A DNA stretch of 64,000 nt, taken from assembly GCF_900114435.1 (NCBI RefSeq), contig NZ_FOZK01000001.1:1240001-1304000 (forward strand), written 5' to 3'. Under the pieces are notes generated by a model that saw nothing but the letters and a program-made list of their open reading frames with translations, had not been told where the DNA came from and searched no databases. Below are positions 8,444 through 20,632 of the stretch, piece by piece. This DNA is from Halomicrobium zhouii (GTDB lineage Archaea; Halobacteriota; Halobacteria; Halobacteriales; Haloarculaceae). The first letter of the stretch is position 1, and each line of letters opens with the position of its first letter. The position numbers and the translations under genes were made by a program.

Positions 8444-9096
8444 AGGCCACCGGTGATCGCGAGACTACCTACGGTCAGGAGGATACCGAATAGGACCGGA
8501 ATTGCGACAGTGACGATGGCCTGATTTCGCGTGACGTTACGTGCGCGCTGGACGGCGGGTATCCAGATATACGCGCTCCACAGCGAGAACAGGATACCGA
8601 CTCCGGTTGCCAATTGGTAGAAGGTCTGTTGTGTGAGCCGACTGTTGAAAGTCTGGAACGCTGCCGGATCACCGGATACCTGGAGAGTCTGAATAACGTA
8701 GACGGTCGCCACGAGCGAGAGGATGGCGCCGAAGATGCGAGGGACGAACCCCCAGCCAGTGAGTGCGAATGTATCACGGAATTCGCCCTCACCACCGAAG
8801 AAGTAGGAGATGATCTGGAAGGCGACTGCGTACAGTAACCACGTGATAAACGGGCCGACGGAACCGATAACGATGCCAACGATACCTCCGATCAGGAGGA
8901 AGAGTTGGACGTTTTCAGGTACCATCTGCATAAACTGGTAAATCGTGACGGCGCCGCTGATGGCAGAGATGACGACGATGCTCAACACCACGAGCGTGGG
9001 TTCTTTGAGTGACGGGTCGTCCGCGCGGCCGTCGAAGAACCGGCCGGGATTCGTCAGGAGGGTACCGACGTTTTCGAACATTACGTTTCTAGTCAT
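8440..9096 (-). CDS. Yip1-domain membrane protein
   Basis: A 218-residue protein starting MTRNVMFENVGTLLTNPGRFF. Longer in-frame sequence up to 9162 lacks family features, and an AT-rich cttaaaat about 20 bases upstream supports 9096. About five membrane segments follow a short N-terminal part that matches the Yip1 pattern (L-x-x-P-x-x-F-F). Yip1-domain proteins in prokaryotes are uncharacterised membrane proteins. It is convergent with the SpoIIM-like gene. Confidence 0.75.
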   Translation of the reverse strand: MTRNVMFENVGTLLTNPGRFFDGRADDPSLKEPTLVVLSIVVISAISGAVTIYQFMQMVPENVQLFLLIGGIVGIVIGSVGPFITWLLYAVAFQIISYFFGGEGEFRDTFALTGWGFVPRIFGAILSLVATVYVIQTLQVSGDPAAFQTFNSRLTQQTFYQLATGVGILFSLWSAYIWIPAVQRARNVTRNQAIVTVAIPVLFGILLTVGSLAITGGL

Positions 9097-9191
9097 GATT
9101 CCAGCAGTGAATTTTAAGAACCTTACTACTAGATTCCGAGTTCGAAGTCGAAGTCGCGCCATTTAACCCCGCGAACGCGCAATCTCGACCA

Positions 9192-9722
9192 ATGAGTGAC
9201 TCGGAGGCACCGGGCGGTGGCAAGGTGCTGGAACTGCCCTGCGGGGCGCGAAAGGCGGTCCGGGACCTGGACATGGGGCTGCGGGAGTTCGACTGCGAGT
9301 GCGGCGAGACCCACGCCGTCGTGATGGACATGCACCCCCTCTCGCGGTGGGTACCGGAGTTCCTCGTGGAGGTGCTCCAGGAGACGGTCGAACCCGCCGA
9401 CGAGTTCGAGGAGTTCACCACCGCCCACGCGATGGGCAGCGTGATGGAGGAGTTCCCCGAGCGAGTCGTCGCCGCCGACGTCGCCGAGGACGGCACCGTC
9501 GGCTACGCGCTGGTGTGGGCGACACAGTTCGACTCGCGCCGGTTGCACGAGATTATCGTCGAGCTACTGGTCGAACTGATGGAACACGCCATCAGCCACG
9601 CCGAGGACGAGGCGGTGATGGACGAGTTCGAGGCCCACATGCTGGAGTTCGACGTCGACGCGTTCGTCGAGCAGTACCGCGCCGAGCGGAACCTGGAGAC
9701 CGAACACGACACGGCCATCTGA
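9192..9722 (+). CDS. Conserved haloarchaeal protein, DUF5815 type
   Basis: A 176-residue soluble protein. Its N-terminal third has a CxC pair (FDCECGE) plus an upstream Cys (LPCGARK) and a His (GETHAV) that could bind a metal. The remainder is helical and rich in Glu/Asp. I recall this as the haloarchaeal DUF5815 family; no function is known. A TATA-like catttaac about 28 bases before the ATG supports the start. Confidence 0.7.
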   Translation: MSDSEAPGGGKVLELPCGARKAVRDLDMGLREFDCECGETHAVVMDMHPLSRWVPEFLVEVLQETVEPADEFEEFTTAHAMGSVMEEFPERVVAADVAEDGTVGYALVWATQFDSRRLHEIIVELLVELMEHAISHAEDEAVMDEFEAHMLEFDVDAFVEQYRAERNLETEHDTAI

Positions 9723-9837
9723 CCTCGGTCGACGGTCGCCCCGAGGCGGTCGGTCGCTACCGAAAACCGCCGGGTGGCGGAGCGTCTGACGCGCGTCTGA
9801 CGCGATTATATGTTGCTGCGTCACTATCAGTTGACAC

Positions 9838-10068
9838 ATGGCCATCCGTCACAGCGACTTCCAGCGGATCCGGTCGGTCGTGGCCGCCGCCGACGTCGAC
9901 GAACCGCTGACGGCCCGGGAGATCCTCTCGGTCCTCGAGGCCCACGGCGAGGAGTTCGAGAGCGCCCACGAGGTGGCGACGGTGCTCGGCCGGCGGGCCG
10001 ACCGGGGAGACGTGGAGATCATCCGCGACCGGCCCTACCGGTACCAGTTTACGACGCCCCCGAACTGA
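9838..10068 (+). CDS. Small winged-helix-like protein
   Basis: A 76-residue protein whose pattern (AADVDEPLTAREILSVLEAHG...AHEVATVLGRRADRGDVEII) reads as a winged helix-turn-helix: helix, helix, recognition helix, then a beta wing ending RPYRYQF. This suggests a small DNA-binding protein, but the target is unknown. A TATA-like attatatg at 9804-9811 supports the start, and a T5 tract at 10073-10077 follows the stop by a few bases. Confidence 0.65.
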   Translation: MAIRHSDFQRIRSVVAAADVDEPLTAREILSVLEAHGEEFESAHEVATVLGRRADRGDVEIIRDRPYRYQFTTPPN

Positions 10069-10072
10069 TCCG

Positions 10073-10077
10073 TTTTT
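10073..10077 (+). terminator. Oligo-T terminator candidate
   Basis: Five T residues lie directly after the stop of the 76-residue gene. They are consistent with archaeal U-tract termination. There is no stem-loop, as expected in archaea. Confidence 0.3.
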
Positions 10078-10346
10078 GCTCCGGAACTCCCAGATCGCTC
10101 GCTCTCGGCACATTGTGTAGAGTCTCGTTTACCGTCTGCGCGCGGTCGCGAACGCGCGAACGATAACACCGTGAGTCGGTAGATCCACGAAGCACCGCTG
10201 TACCGGATCGACAGTCGTTTTGGCGACCGACCGGAAGTGAGGCCAACGCCCGTCAGTTCGGTCTCTCTCCGTGAACCGGTACCGTGGTACCACCAGACAT
10301 TACGATCTTCGAAATCTCCCTGCGGAGTTCGTAACCTTTCGCCGGG

Positions 10347-10353
10347 CTTATTA
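10347..10353 (+). promoter_or_regulatory. TATA box of carB
   Basis: The stretch cttatta is centred 27 bases before the ATG at 10377. An upstream in-frame ATG at 10356 lies only 3 bases after the box and could not be in the transcript, so this promoter decides the start of carB. Confidence 0.5.
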
Positions 10354-10376
10354 CGATGAGCGAACTTCCTCTGGTA

Positions 10377-13622
<3,246 letters not shown>

Positions 13623-13779
13623 GGACACGAGCGGACGCCTGGTTTACCGTCTCACCGTTCACTTTTCTCGGCCCGGACGTCCCGTTCGGAGACGTGATTG
13701 TTCTCACGAGCACGAAGAGTGTTTAGCATCTCGTTACATACTGCACCGGACTTAACGTTGATTTTTCGATCGTTACCGT

Positions 13780-13792
13780 GTAAATAGTTTAC
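13780..13792 (+). promoter_or_regulatory. Palindromic TATA region before the metalloprotease gene
   Basis: GTAAATAGTTTAC is an inverted repeat with 5-base arms around TAG, centred 32 bases before the ATG at 13818 in an AT-rich gap. It probably contains the TATA box, and its symmetry also fits an operator. Only the position and symmetry are seen. Confidence 0.35.
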
Positions 13793-13817
13793 AACTGACG
13801 TATCGAACGACCGGTGT

Positions 13818-15776
13818 ATGCCTGGTACATTCACTAGCTGGCGGACTATCGTGGCCCTGGCGGCCGCGGTACTGACGCTGACGGCACCGGCGGTCGCACA
13901 GACACACGGCGGCCCGGCACAGGTCGACCACGCGGAGGCCGGCGCCACCGGCTTCACGTGGGGCAGTGGTGACGGCGGCTTCGGCTGGGGCGCCAACGTC
14001 TCCGATGGATGGGGCTGGGGTGACCACGACGGGCGCGAGGAGACGAACGACGGGCCGAACGGCGCCGACGCAGAACTCCCCGACGACTCGACGGTCCGGG
14101 TCGACGAGGGCGTCTATCGCATCGAATCCGTCGCGAACGACAGGGTACTGGACGTCGAGGGCGAATCGGCGCACAACGGCAGCGATGTCATTCAGTGGGG
14201 GTATCACGGCGGTGAGAACCAGCGCTGGAGCGTCGAACACGTCGGCGACGGCGAGTACCGAATCGAAGCACAGCACTCGGGCAAGGTCCTCGACGCCGCC
14301 GCCTGGTCGCACAAGAACGGCGCGAACGTCCTCCAGTGGGGCTTCCACGGTGGTGACAACCAGCTGTGGCGCTTCCACGAGATAGCGGACGGACAGTACG
14401 CCATCGAGAACGTCAACAGCGGCAAGGTCCTCGACGTCCCGTTCGGCGCCGAGCGCAACGGCACGAGCGTCCAGCAGTGGGCCTACCACGGTGGCGACAA
14501 CCAGCTGTTCCGGCTCGTCGAAATCGACGAGGACGCGGACGACACCGAGACGGAGACGGAGACGAACGACACGGAAACCGAGACGGACGAGACAGAGACG
14601 GAAACCGAGACAGAAGACACCGAAACGGAGACGGACGGGAACGAGACCGAGACAGAGACGGACGATACCGAGACAGAGACCGACGACACCGACACGGAGG
14701 AGGACACGGAGACTGACACCGAGACGGAGACGGAAATCGAGACGGAGACTGACACGGAAACAGAGACCGACGACACTGAGACTGAGACGGAAACCGACAC
14801 GGAGACGAACGGTACCGAGACGGAGTCCGAAACGGAAACTGAGACGACCACCGAATCGGAAACTGAGACGGAAACTGAGACGACCACCGAACCGGAAACT
14901 GAGACGGAAACCGACACCGAATCGGAACCTGAGACCGAGACTGACACGGTGACCGACACGGAAACTGAAACGGAGACGGAGACGGAGACCGAAACCGACA
15001 CCGAGACTGCGACCGAGTCGGAGACCGACGACGGTTCAGACGGTGACGGCGAGCAGATCGCCGACTGCGACGGCACCGGCGTCAACTCGGACGACGACGG
15101 GCTGACCGACTGCGAGGAGAGCGAACTCGGGACCGACCCCGAGGACCCCGACACCGACGGCGACGGACTCCCGGACGGCGCCGAAGTCGAGGAAGACGCG
15201 CTGCTGCCCGACGCGGACCCGCTCCACTACGACGTCTACGTCGAGATCGATTGGATCGACGACGAGTTCCCCATGACGGACGAGGAGCTGGCCAACGTGC
15301 GCGAGGCTCACGCGAACGCGCCCGTCGAGAACCCCGACGGCGAGAACGGCATCGCCGTCCACTTCGTCAGGGACGAGCAGGTCGACCAGCTGGGGACGTT
15401 CCAGCCTGGTGAGTACTACGGGAACTACGCGAACGAGACCTACCAGTGTGCCGGCTACCACTACGCGGTCGTCACCGACCGGGACCTCGGTGACGCCGCG
15501 GGATACGGCGGCAACGGCGCCTTCAGCGTCATCTCGCCGGTCAGCCAGGACTACGTCTTCATGCACGAACTGGGTCACTCGCTGGGGCTCACCGACGTGT
15601 TCGACGGCATCGACAGCACCCGCTACACCGTCGAGCAGTACCCGAGCGCGATGAACTACAACGCCCAGGGACTGATCGACTACTCGGACGGCACCAACTC
15701 CGAGGTCGACCACGACGACTGGGGGTACATCGACGAGTCCGGGTTCGACCCCGGCTGGGACGGCAACTGCGCGTGA
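13818..15776 (+). CDS. Secreted ricin-lectin / metzincin metalloprotease
   Basis: A 652-residue exported protein. A Sec-type signal peptide runs to about residue 27 (APAVA/QT). Residues 98-236 form a ricin-type beta-trefoil with three repeats ending QRW, QLW and QLF. Residues about 241-410 are an almost pure Glu/Thr/Asp linker. Residues about 415-455 hold DxDxDG calcium-binding motifs of the thrombospondin type 3 kind with two Cys. The C-terminal domain has the zinc motif HELGHSLGLTD at 583-593 (HExxHxxGxxD) and a Met-turn SAMNY with Met 612. This is a metzincin with Asp as the third zinc ligand, as in snapalysin. It probably binds glycans and cleaves extracellular proteins; substrate unknown. 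Confidence 0.85.
   Translation: MPGTFTSWRTIVALAAAVLTLTAPAVAQTHGGPAQVDHAEAGATGFTWGSGDGGFGWGANVSDGWGWGDHDGREETNDGPNGADAELPDDSTVRVDEGVYRIESVANDRVLDVEGESAHNGSDVIQWGYHGGENQRWSVEHVGDGEYRIEAQHSGKVLDAAAWSHKNGANVLQWGFHGGDNQLWRFHEIADGQYAIENVNSGKVLDVPFGAERNGTSVQQWAYHGGDNQLFRLVEIDEDADDTETETETNDTETETDETETETETEDTETETDGNETETETDDTETETDDTDTEEDTETDTETETEIETETDTETETDDTETETETDTETNGTETESETETETTTESETETETETTTEPETETETDTESEPETETDTVTDTETETETETETETDTETATESETDDGSDGDGEQIADCDGTGVNSDDDGLTDCEESELGTDPEDPDTDGDGLPDGAEVEEDALLPDADPLHYDVYVEIDWIDDEFPMTDEELANVREAHANAPVENPDGENGIAVHFVRDEQVDQLGTFQPGEYYGNYANETYQCAGYHYAVVTDRDLGDAAGYGGNGAFSVISPVSQDYVFMHELGHSLGLTDVFDGIDSTRYTVEQYPSAMNYNAQGLIDYSDGTNSEVDHDDWGYIDESGFDPGWDGNCA
14541..15040 (+). 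repeat. GAGACN-type simple-sequence tract coding a Glu/Thr linker
   Basis: About 500 bases are built from near-repeats of gagacg, gaaacc, gacacc and similar hexamers, encoding alternating Glu/Asp and Thr. Such tracts change length by slippage and give an extended, negatively charged, potentially O-glycosylated spacer between lectin and protease. The same type of tract occurs in the xylanase gene (34297-34437). Confidence 0.8.
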
Positions 15777-15844
15777 GCCCGGTCTGACCGGCTTCTTTCG
15801 GACTTCTTTTCCCGTGTGCGACGGGACGGTGAACGAGCGGCGCG

Positions 15845-16963
15845 TCAGGACGTCTCTCCGTCGGTCTCGGCCTCGAAGCGCAACGTCACGACGCTCCCAC
15901 GCGGATCGTTCTCGCCGAAAGAGACCTCGCCGCCGGACTCGGTCACGATCCAGTTGACGATCCAGAGGCCCAGGCCGCTGCCGTGTTCGAGCGGGGTCTC
16001 GTACCCCCGTTCCAGCACGTTCACCTCGGACTCCGGGATGCCCGGACCGTCGTCGGCGACGCGAACTTCCACGAACGCCTCGCCGTCGCGGGTGACGTGT
16101 CTGGCGTCTATCTCCACGGACGGGCGCTCGGCGTCGTTGTGTTCGACCGCGTTCTCGACGACGTGTTCGACCGCCAGGTCGACGATCGGGTGCGCGGTGA
16201 CGCGAGCGCGTTCCGGCGTCGCGACTTCCGCATCGACGGCGTCGTAGGACTGCTGCACGCGGTCTCCGACGGATTCGACGACGGGCTTCAGGTCGACGGC
16301 CTGTCGCTCCGTTGACTCCTCGCGGAGCATCTGTTCGATGGACTTGGCGTGCTCGCCGAGTGCGGCGAGGGCGTCGGCTCGGTCCTTGATGGCGTCGACG
16401 TGTTCGTCGTCTGCCCGTCCGTTCTGTGCGATGAGTTCGGCGCGCCCGCTGATCACGTTGGCCCCGTTCCGGATGTCGTGGCGGAGGATCCGGTTCACGA
16501 CGGAGAGTTGCCTGCTCAGTCGTGAGGACCGGTCGCGCTCGACGGCGACCGCCTCGCGAGCCCACCGCTGTCTGGTGTCGTAGATTCCGACGACGAACCC
16601 GGCGACGGAACCGATCGAGACGGCGTCGCCGACGACGAACAGCGTGTCGTCCAGCACGACCCCTTTCGCCTGCTGATAGATGACGATCAACGTCGCGCCG
16701 GCCCCCAGGACGGCGCTGCCGACGAGACACCAGGCTCCGACGCGAAGGACCGCCCACCCGGACACCTCAGACTGCCAGAGCCAGAGTCCGCCCGCGACCA
16801 GCCCCAGCGAGAGGATCATCGGAATGAAGATTCCGGAGAGGAAGGTGACGAAGTTCTCGTCGTCACGGAACACGTGGACGACGTGGAGTGCGACCATCCC
16901 GAGGCCGGAGCCGAAGACGACGAACAACCCGAGCGCCTCTTTGGTCCGTTCAGATGTCGTCAC
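15845..16963 (-). CDS. Membrane sensor histidine kinase
   Basis: A 372-residue protein from a GTG start at 16963. The longer in-frame ORF to 17371 runs antisense through another small gene and has no family features, and a TATA-like stretch (catttttaca, about 16988-16998) sits at leaderless distance. Four membrane segments occupy residues about 11-130. The HisKA helix has the haloarchaeal form NRILRHDIRNG with His 162 as phosphoacceptor. The C-terminal ATPase domain shows HVVENAVEHN (N box) and VADDGPGIP (G1 box). There is no PAS or GAF sensor domain and no response regulator nearby, so the signal is presumably sensed in or near the membrane. Confidence 0.85.
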   Translation of the reverse strand: MTTSERTKEALGLFVVFGSGLGMVALHVVHVFRDDENFVTFLSGIFIPMILSLGLVAGGLWLWQSEVSGWAVLRVGAWCLVGSAVLGAGATLIVIYQQAKGVVLDDTLFVVGDAVSIGSVAGFVVGIYDTRQRWAREAVAVERDRSSRLSRQLSVVNRILRHDIRNGANVISGRAELIAQNGRADDEHVDAIKDRADALAALGEHAKSIEQMLREESTERQAVDLKPVVESVGDRVQQSYDAVDAEVATPERARVTAHPIVDLAVEHVVENAVEHNDAERPSVEIDARHVTRDGEAFVEVRVADDGPGIPESEVNVLERGYETPLEHGSGLGLWIVNWIVTESGGEVSFGENDPRGSVVTLRFEAETDGETS

Positions 16964-17084
16964 GCGTTCATCTCGACCCACCGACTGTGTAAAAATGTAC
17001 CCCCTGCTCGTACTTTCGAACGTGTCGCTCGACGACGGGATGGCCGAACACCAGTCGTTCACCACCGTCGACCGGACCAGTGGG

Positions 17085-17321
17085 TCAGTTCTCACGCGCC
17101 GCGTTGGCGAGCCTGTCGAGGCCGAGCGTCGCCAGGAAGAAGACGACGCCGACGTACAGCAACGAGCGAGAGTCGGTGACGAACCGGCTGACGAGGGCGT
17201 TCCCGTACCCCATCGCGGTGCTGAGAAATCCGAGTATCGACGTCGTCCACCCGAGTCCCGTGAATCCCGCGAGTTGATCGAGTGCGTCCCTGTTTGGTCT
17301 CGGAATCGCCGGCAAGTCCAT
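17085..17321 (-). CDS. Small membrane protein
   Basis: A 78-residue protein, MDLPAIPRPNRDALDQLAG..., with two hydrophobic stretches (about residues 24-44 and 53-68). An AT-rich aaatcatatcc about 30 bases before the ATG supports a promoter. It lies 121 bases upstream of the kinase start in the same direction and could be a separate unit. No family is recognised; the coding call rests on composition and promoter. Confidence 0.5.
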   Translation of the reverse strand: MDLPAIPRPNRDALDQLAGFTGLGWTTSILGFLSTAMGYGNALVSRFVTDSRSLLYVGVVFFLATLGLDRLANAAREN

Positions 17322-17698
17322 GGAATTTCACTCTCAGGTCTGGGGATATGATTTCCCGTTGTGAGGGACAAGAGGCCCGCAATCGAGTGATACCCGGATC
17401 CTCCTGGCTACCAGTCGTAGCTATAGTGCAGTTACTCGTGTACTGACCTGGGTAGAGGCGGTGAGCTCGAGGGAATTACCTGCCACGTTCGTCGGACGCT
17501 CCCGCGGGCCGGACGCGTCCGTCGGTGTTCAGAACGCTGAAAGACGGAAACGAGGGCCGCTCGAACGTGCTCGTTCCCCGGCGAGAACGGCTCCCGTCGT
17601 GGCGTCCGCTCCCTCGCCGGTGGGGCCCTTACGAGTGCCTCGTCGTCGACGTTCCGCTCGTCGGAACCTTCGAGAGATCGGACCTCCGCTGGGGCCCT
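17322..17698. other. 377-base gap without a supported gene
   Basis: The gap lies between the start of the 78-residue membrane protein and the end of the first PQQ-propeller gene. The first 60 bases hold the probable promoter of the small protein. The rest is GC-rich, with short open frames of Arg/Pro/Ser-rich composition typical of antisense or noncoding GC-rich DNA. I see no RNA gene or clear repeat. Confidence 0.4.
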
Positions 17699-19438
17699 TC
17701 AGATACCGTTCTTGAAGGTCCTCGTTTCGGTGTCTGTGAGGCCACTTTCGGTCGTCACCCGTAGCGTGACGGTCTGGGTCTCACACGGTTCGAGCCAGAT
17801 TTCCACGCTGGAACGATTGTGTTCGAAGGTCCCGTCTCCATCGACGTCCCACTCGGCGGAAGCGATGGTCGCGTTCGTCGCGGCGGACTCGTCATTGTAC
17901 GCGAACCCCGAAAACGCCAGGTCGTTGCCGACTTCCTCTCGGAACGTGATGTTCGCCTCGACGGATGGTTCCGGGTTGGCCCGCTCGTGGACGCCGTCAG
18001 AGGGTCTACTATCCTGACCGGGCCGGTCCGTCGACGCCTCGAGCGCGTGCAAGTCCGCAGACAGCCGGCCGGCGTGGAGTCCCGACTCGTAGAAGGGAAG
18101 GTACAACTGGCCGCCCGCTACCGACGGCGCCCGCGCAGCGGTGTTGATCTTCGGCCCCTCCGCAAAGCTGTGCCCCCATTCCTGGGCGCCATCGCTCACG
18201 TCGACTGCGAACACCGCGGGGATCGAGTAATCCGGTCCGTCTTCCCTGGTTTCTCCCGACTCTGGGAGGGCCATCGCACCGACGTAAACGCTGTCGTTCG
18301 CGACGGTGGGCCCACCGATGAGTTCACCGACGGGTGGTGAAAATCGCCACTCTTGGGCCCCGGTGTCGCCGTCGAGTCGAACGACCGCTGTTCCGTTCGC
18401 TCGTCGGTCGACAGTCAGGAATACGCCACCGTCACCGACCGTGACCGACTCGCTCACCGACGTCGCGTTCGGAAGAGTCCAGTTCCACTGGACTGAGCCG
18501 TCGGCCGTCGAGAACGCGGCAGCACGAACGCCGTCGTCGGAATCTGCAACCGCGTAGATGGCACCCTCGGTGACGGCGAACCCGGCCCTGGACGACATTC
18601 CGGTCGAATCGGCAGTCCACAGCCGTTCACGCGTCTCGGTATCGTAGGCGACGATGTCGCCGTCGGAAGCGACGAAGACCGTGCCGTTCGCGATGCCGAG
18701 CAGGCGGTCGGCCGGCACCGACCACGTCGTCTCGCCCGTCTCCGGGTTCAGCGCGACCAGGGATTCGGAACCGACGGTCTTGTTCGCCGACGTCCGATTC
18801 TCGATGTCGAGTGCCTCGGGCCCCTCTATCGCGTACAGTTCGCCGCCGAAGAACACCGGGGCCAACGGCCAGTCGACTGACTCGTTTCGTACCCATTCGA
18901 CCGCTCCGGTCTCGGCGTCCAGTGCGTAGAGCCCGCCGTCGCCGTTCCGGTCCACGGAGGCCGGGTTCGGCGGCAAGAACGCCGTCGTCGAGACGTAAAC
19001 GGTGCCGTCGACGACGGTCGGTGCGCCGCTCGGCTCGCCGATATCGGTGCGTTCCCACTTTTCTTCCCCGGTGGCGGCGTCGTAGGCGACGACAGAACCG
19101 TTTATCTCGTAGCTGTCCCGTTCGGTTAGCACCGGGAGGTAGGCGGTGTCGTTCGCGACTGTCGGCGCCCCGGTTGGGATACCCCTGAACCCGCCGTGCC
19201 AACTGTGTTTTCCGTACGGTTCGGGTCCGTCGGCCGACGTCGCGGCCGTGCGACCGGCGTTTCCGCGGTCGGTCGACCACGACCCGTCGGCCGCCTGCGG
19301 CGCCGTCTGGGTTTCGTTCGTCTCGGTCGATTCCGTCGTCTGTGCAAGTACACTCGCGGGAAGCCCGGCGACAGCCGCCGAGACCAGGAGTAGCACCGCG
19401 AGCGCAACTATCGATAGCGTGCGTGTCTGCGCTTTCAT
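17699..19438 (-). CDS. Secreted PQQ-type beta-propeller protein with PKD-like C-terminus (copy 1)
   Basis: A 579-residue exported protein. A Sec-type signal spans residues 1-33 (ending ASVLAQ), followed by a Thr/Glu-rich spacer. Repeats of the pattern V-x-A-x-D-x-x-T-G-x-x-x-W (for example VVAYDAATGEEKW, YALDAETGAVEW, VALNPETGETTW) build a seven- or eight-bladed propeller of the PQQ/BamB kind. The last 90 residues have a PKD-like strand, AEWDVDGDGTFEHN. No quinoprotein dehydrogenase catalytic residues are evident, so a binding or structural role is more likely than PQQ catalysis. It is a paralogue of the gene at 20633, with an amidohydrolase gene between them. Confidence 0.8.
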   Translation of the reverse strand: MKAQTRTLSIVALAVLLLVSAAVAGLPASVLAQTTESTETNETQTAPQAADGSWSTDRGNAGRTAATSADGPEPYGKHSWHGGFRGIPTGAPTVANDTAYLPVLTERDSYEINGSVVAYDAATGEEKWERTDIGEPSGAPTVVDGTVYVSTTAFLPPNPASVDRNGDGGLYALDAETGAVEWVRNESVDWPLAPVFFGGELYAIEGPEALDIENRTSANKTVGSESLVALNPETGETTWSVPADRLLGIANGTVFVASDGDIVAYDTETRERLWTADSTGMSSRAGFAVTEGAIYAVADSDDGVRAAAFSTADGSVQWNWTLPNATSVSESVTVGDGGVFLTVDRRANGTAVVRLDGDTGAQEWRFSPPVGELIGGPTVANDSVYVGAMALPESGETREDGPDYSIPAVFAVDVSDGAQEWGHSFAEGPKINTAARAPSVAGGQLYLPFYESGLHAGRLSADLHALEASTDRPGQDSRPSDGVHERANPEPSVEANITFREEVGNDLAFSGFAYNDESAATNATIASAEWDVDGDGTFEHNRSSVEIWLEPCETQTVTLRVTTESGLTDTETRTFKNGI

Positions 19439-19603
19439 AGTGCGTGTGTTCGGGCGGACGAACTGCAGGAACCGATCGGGTCGCCCGTCAGGCGCGCGTT
19501 CACGACAGATCGGTTTCCTTATTGAGATACTATATGGCTTAATTCGAGATTTACGGCGAGGAAAAGATGGGGCGGGATCCGGTCGCTGTTCGACGCCGTC
19601 TCG

Positions 19604-20470
19604 CTAGGCCCGTAGGTCGTCGAAGGTCCGGTACGAGAGATAGGCCACGTCGCGCGCCGAGAGGTAGTCGGCCTCCTCGACCCAGGAGAGGCACTCGTCC
19701 ATCGTCGCGGTGCTGTCGAGCCACGGGTAGTCCGACCCGAGCATGAGTCGCTCCGGGCCGAACCACTCCAGGAGGTTCGTGACGTATCCCTCGACGTTCG
19801 CATACGGCCAGTGCTCCCCCGACGTGCGTGGGATCGAACTCACCTTGACGTAGGCGTTGTCGCGCTCGGCCAGCGCCGCGAAGTCGGTCCACGGCGCTTC
19901 GTCCGGAGACGTGTCCTCGTCGGGCCACGCCACGTGCTCTACCACGATGGGCACGTCGGGGTGGGCGTCGGCGACGTCGGCGAGTAGCGAGAGCTGTTCG
20001 GGCTTCGGGAGGACGAAGACGGCCCCGTCCTGGGCGGCGAGTTCGTCGTACAGCGGGTCGAGCGCGTCGTCCGCGACCCAGTCCGCCTCGCGGTTCATCT
20101 CCCCCGGCGTCGGCCCGTACTCGAAGCAGGCGTGGAAACGCACCCCGAGCATGCGCTCGTGGCCCGTCACGCGCCGGACGCGTCGCCGCTGCTCGGCCTC
20201 GTCGCCGAAGTACTTGGCCACACCGACGCCCCAGAGGCGGTCCGGGTGGGCCTCGACGGCGCGGAGCGTGTACTCGTTGGCTCGCTCACCGCGTCCGTAT
20301 ATCGACGTGGGCAAGAGGACTCCCTCGTCGACGTCGGCGGCGTCCATGTCGGCGATCAGGTCGGCGTGGGTGTAGGACCCCTCCCACTCCGGCGGCAGGT
20401 CGGCGCTGTACCAGGGCAGCTCGGCGGTGTCGTGACCCCATGCGTGGGTGTGTGTGTCGACGAGGCGCAT
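19604..20470 (-). CDS. Amidohydrolase-family metal-dependent hydrolase (amidohydrolase 2)
   Basis: A 288-residue TIM-barrel hydrolase. The N-terminal metal motif VDTHTHAW is at residues 4-11; later strands show GVRFHACFEYG, VEHVAWP and the terminal metal Asp in MLGSDYPW. This is the amidohydrolase 2 group, which includes decarboxylases and lactonases; the substrate cannot be inferred. The ATG at 20470 puts the HxH motif at the usual distance. It lies between two secreted propeller genes on the same strand, but has no signal peptide and is probably cytoplasmic. Confidence 0.85.
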   Translation of the reverse strand: MRLVDTHTHAWGHDTAELPWYSADLPPEWEGSYTHADLIADMDAADVDEGVLLPTSIYGRGERANEYTLRAVEAHPDRLWGVGVAKYFGDEAEQRRRVRRVTGHERMLGVRFHACFEYGPTPGEMNREADWVADDALDPLYDELAAQDGAVFVLPKPEQLSLLADVADAHPDVPIVVEHVAWPDEDTSPDEAPWTDFAALAERDNAYVKVSSIPRTSGEHWPYANVEGYVTNLLEWFGPERLMLGSDYPWLDSTATMDECLSWVEEADYLSARDVAYLSYRTFDDLRA

Positions 20471-20632
20471 TCGGTGATAGTGGGTGAGAGAGCGTGAAAA
20501 GTCTACCTCGCCGCGGCCGTTCGTGGTGGACCGCGAACGGAGACGGATAACCGACGAGACGACGTCAGTCGCCGGTGGCTCCGTACGACTCTCGATGGGA
20601 GTCCGAGACGCAATCGGTCCCGCGCTCGACGG

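Noticed and set aside
14483-15154. Ser/Val repeat protein antisense to the protease linker
   Set aside because: It is an artefact of the GAGACN simple-sequence tract read on the other strand.
17461-17764. Two plus-strand ORFs after the small membrane protein
   Set aside because: Arg/Pro/Ser-rich composition, overlap with the end of the propeller gene, no promoter.
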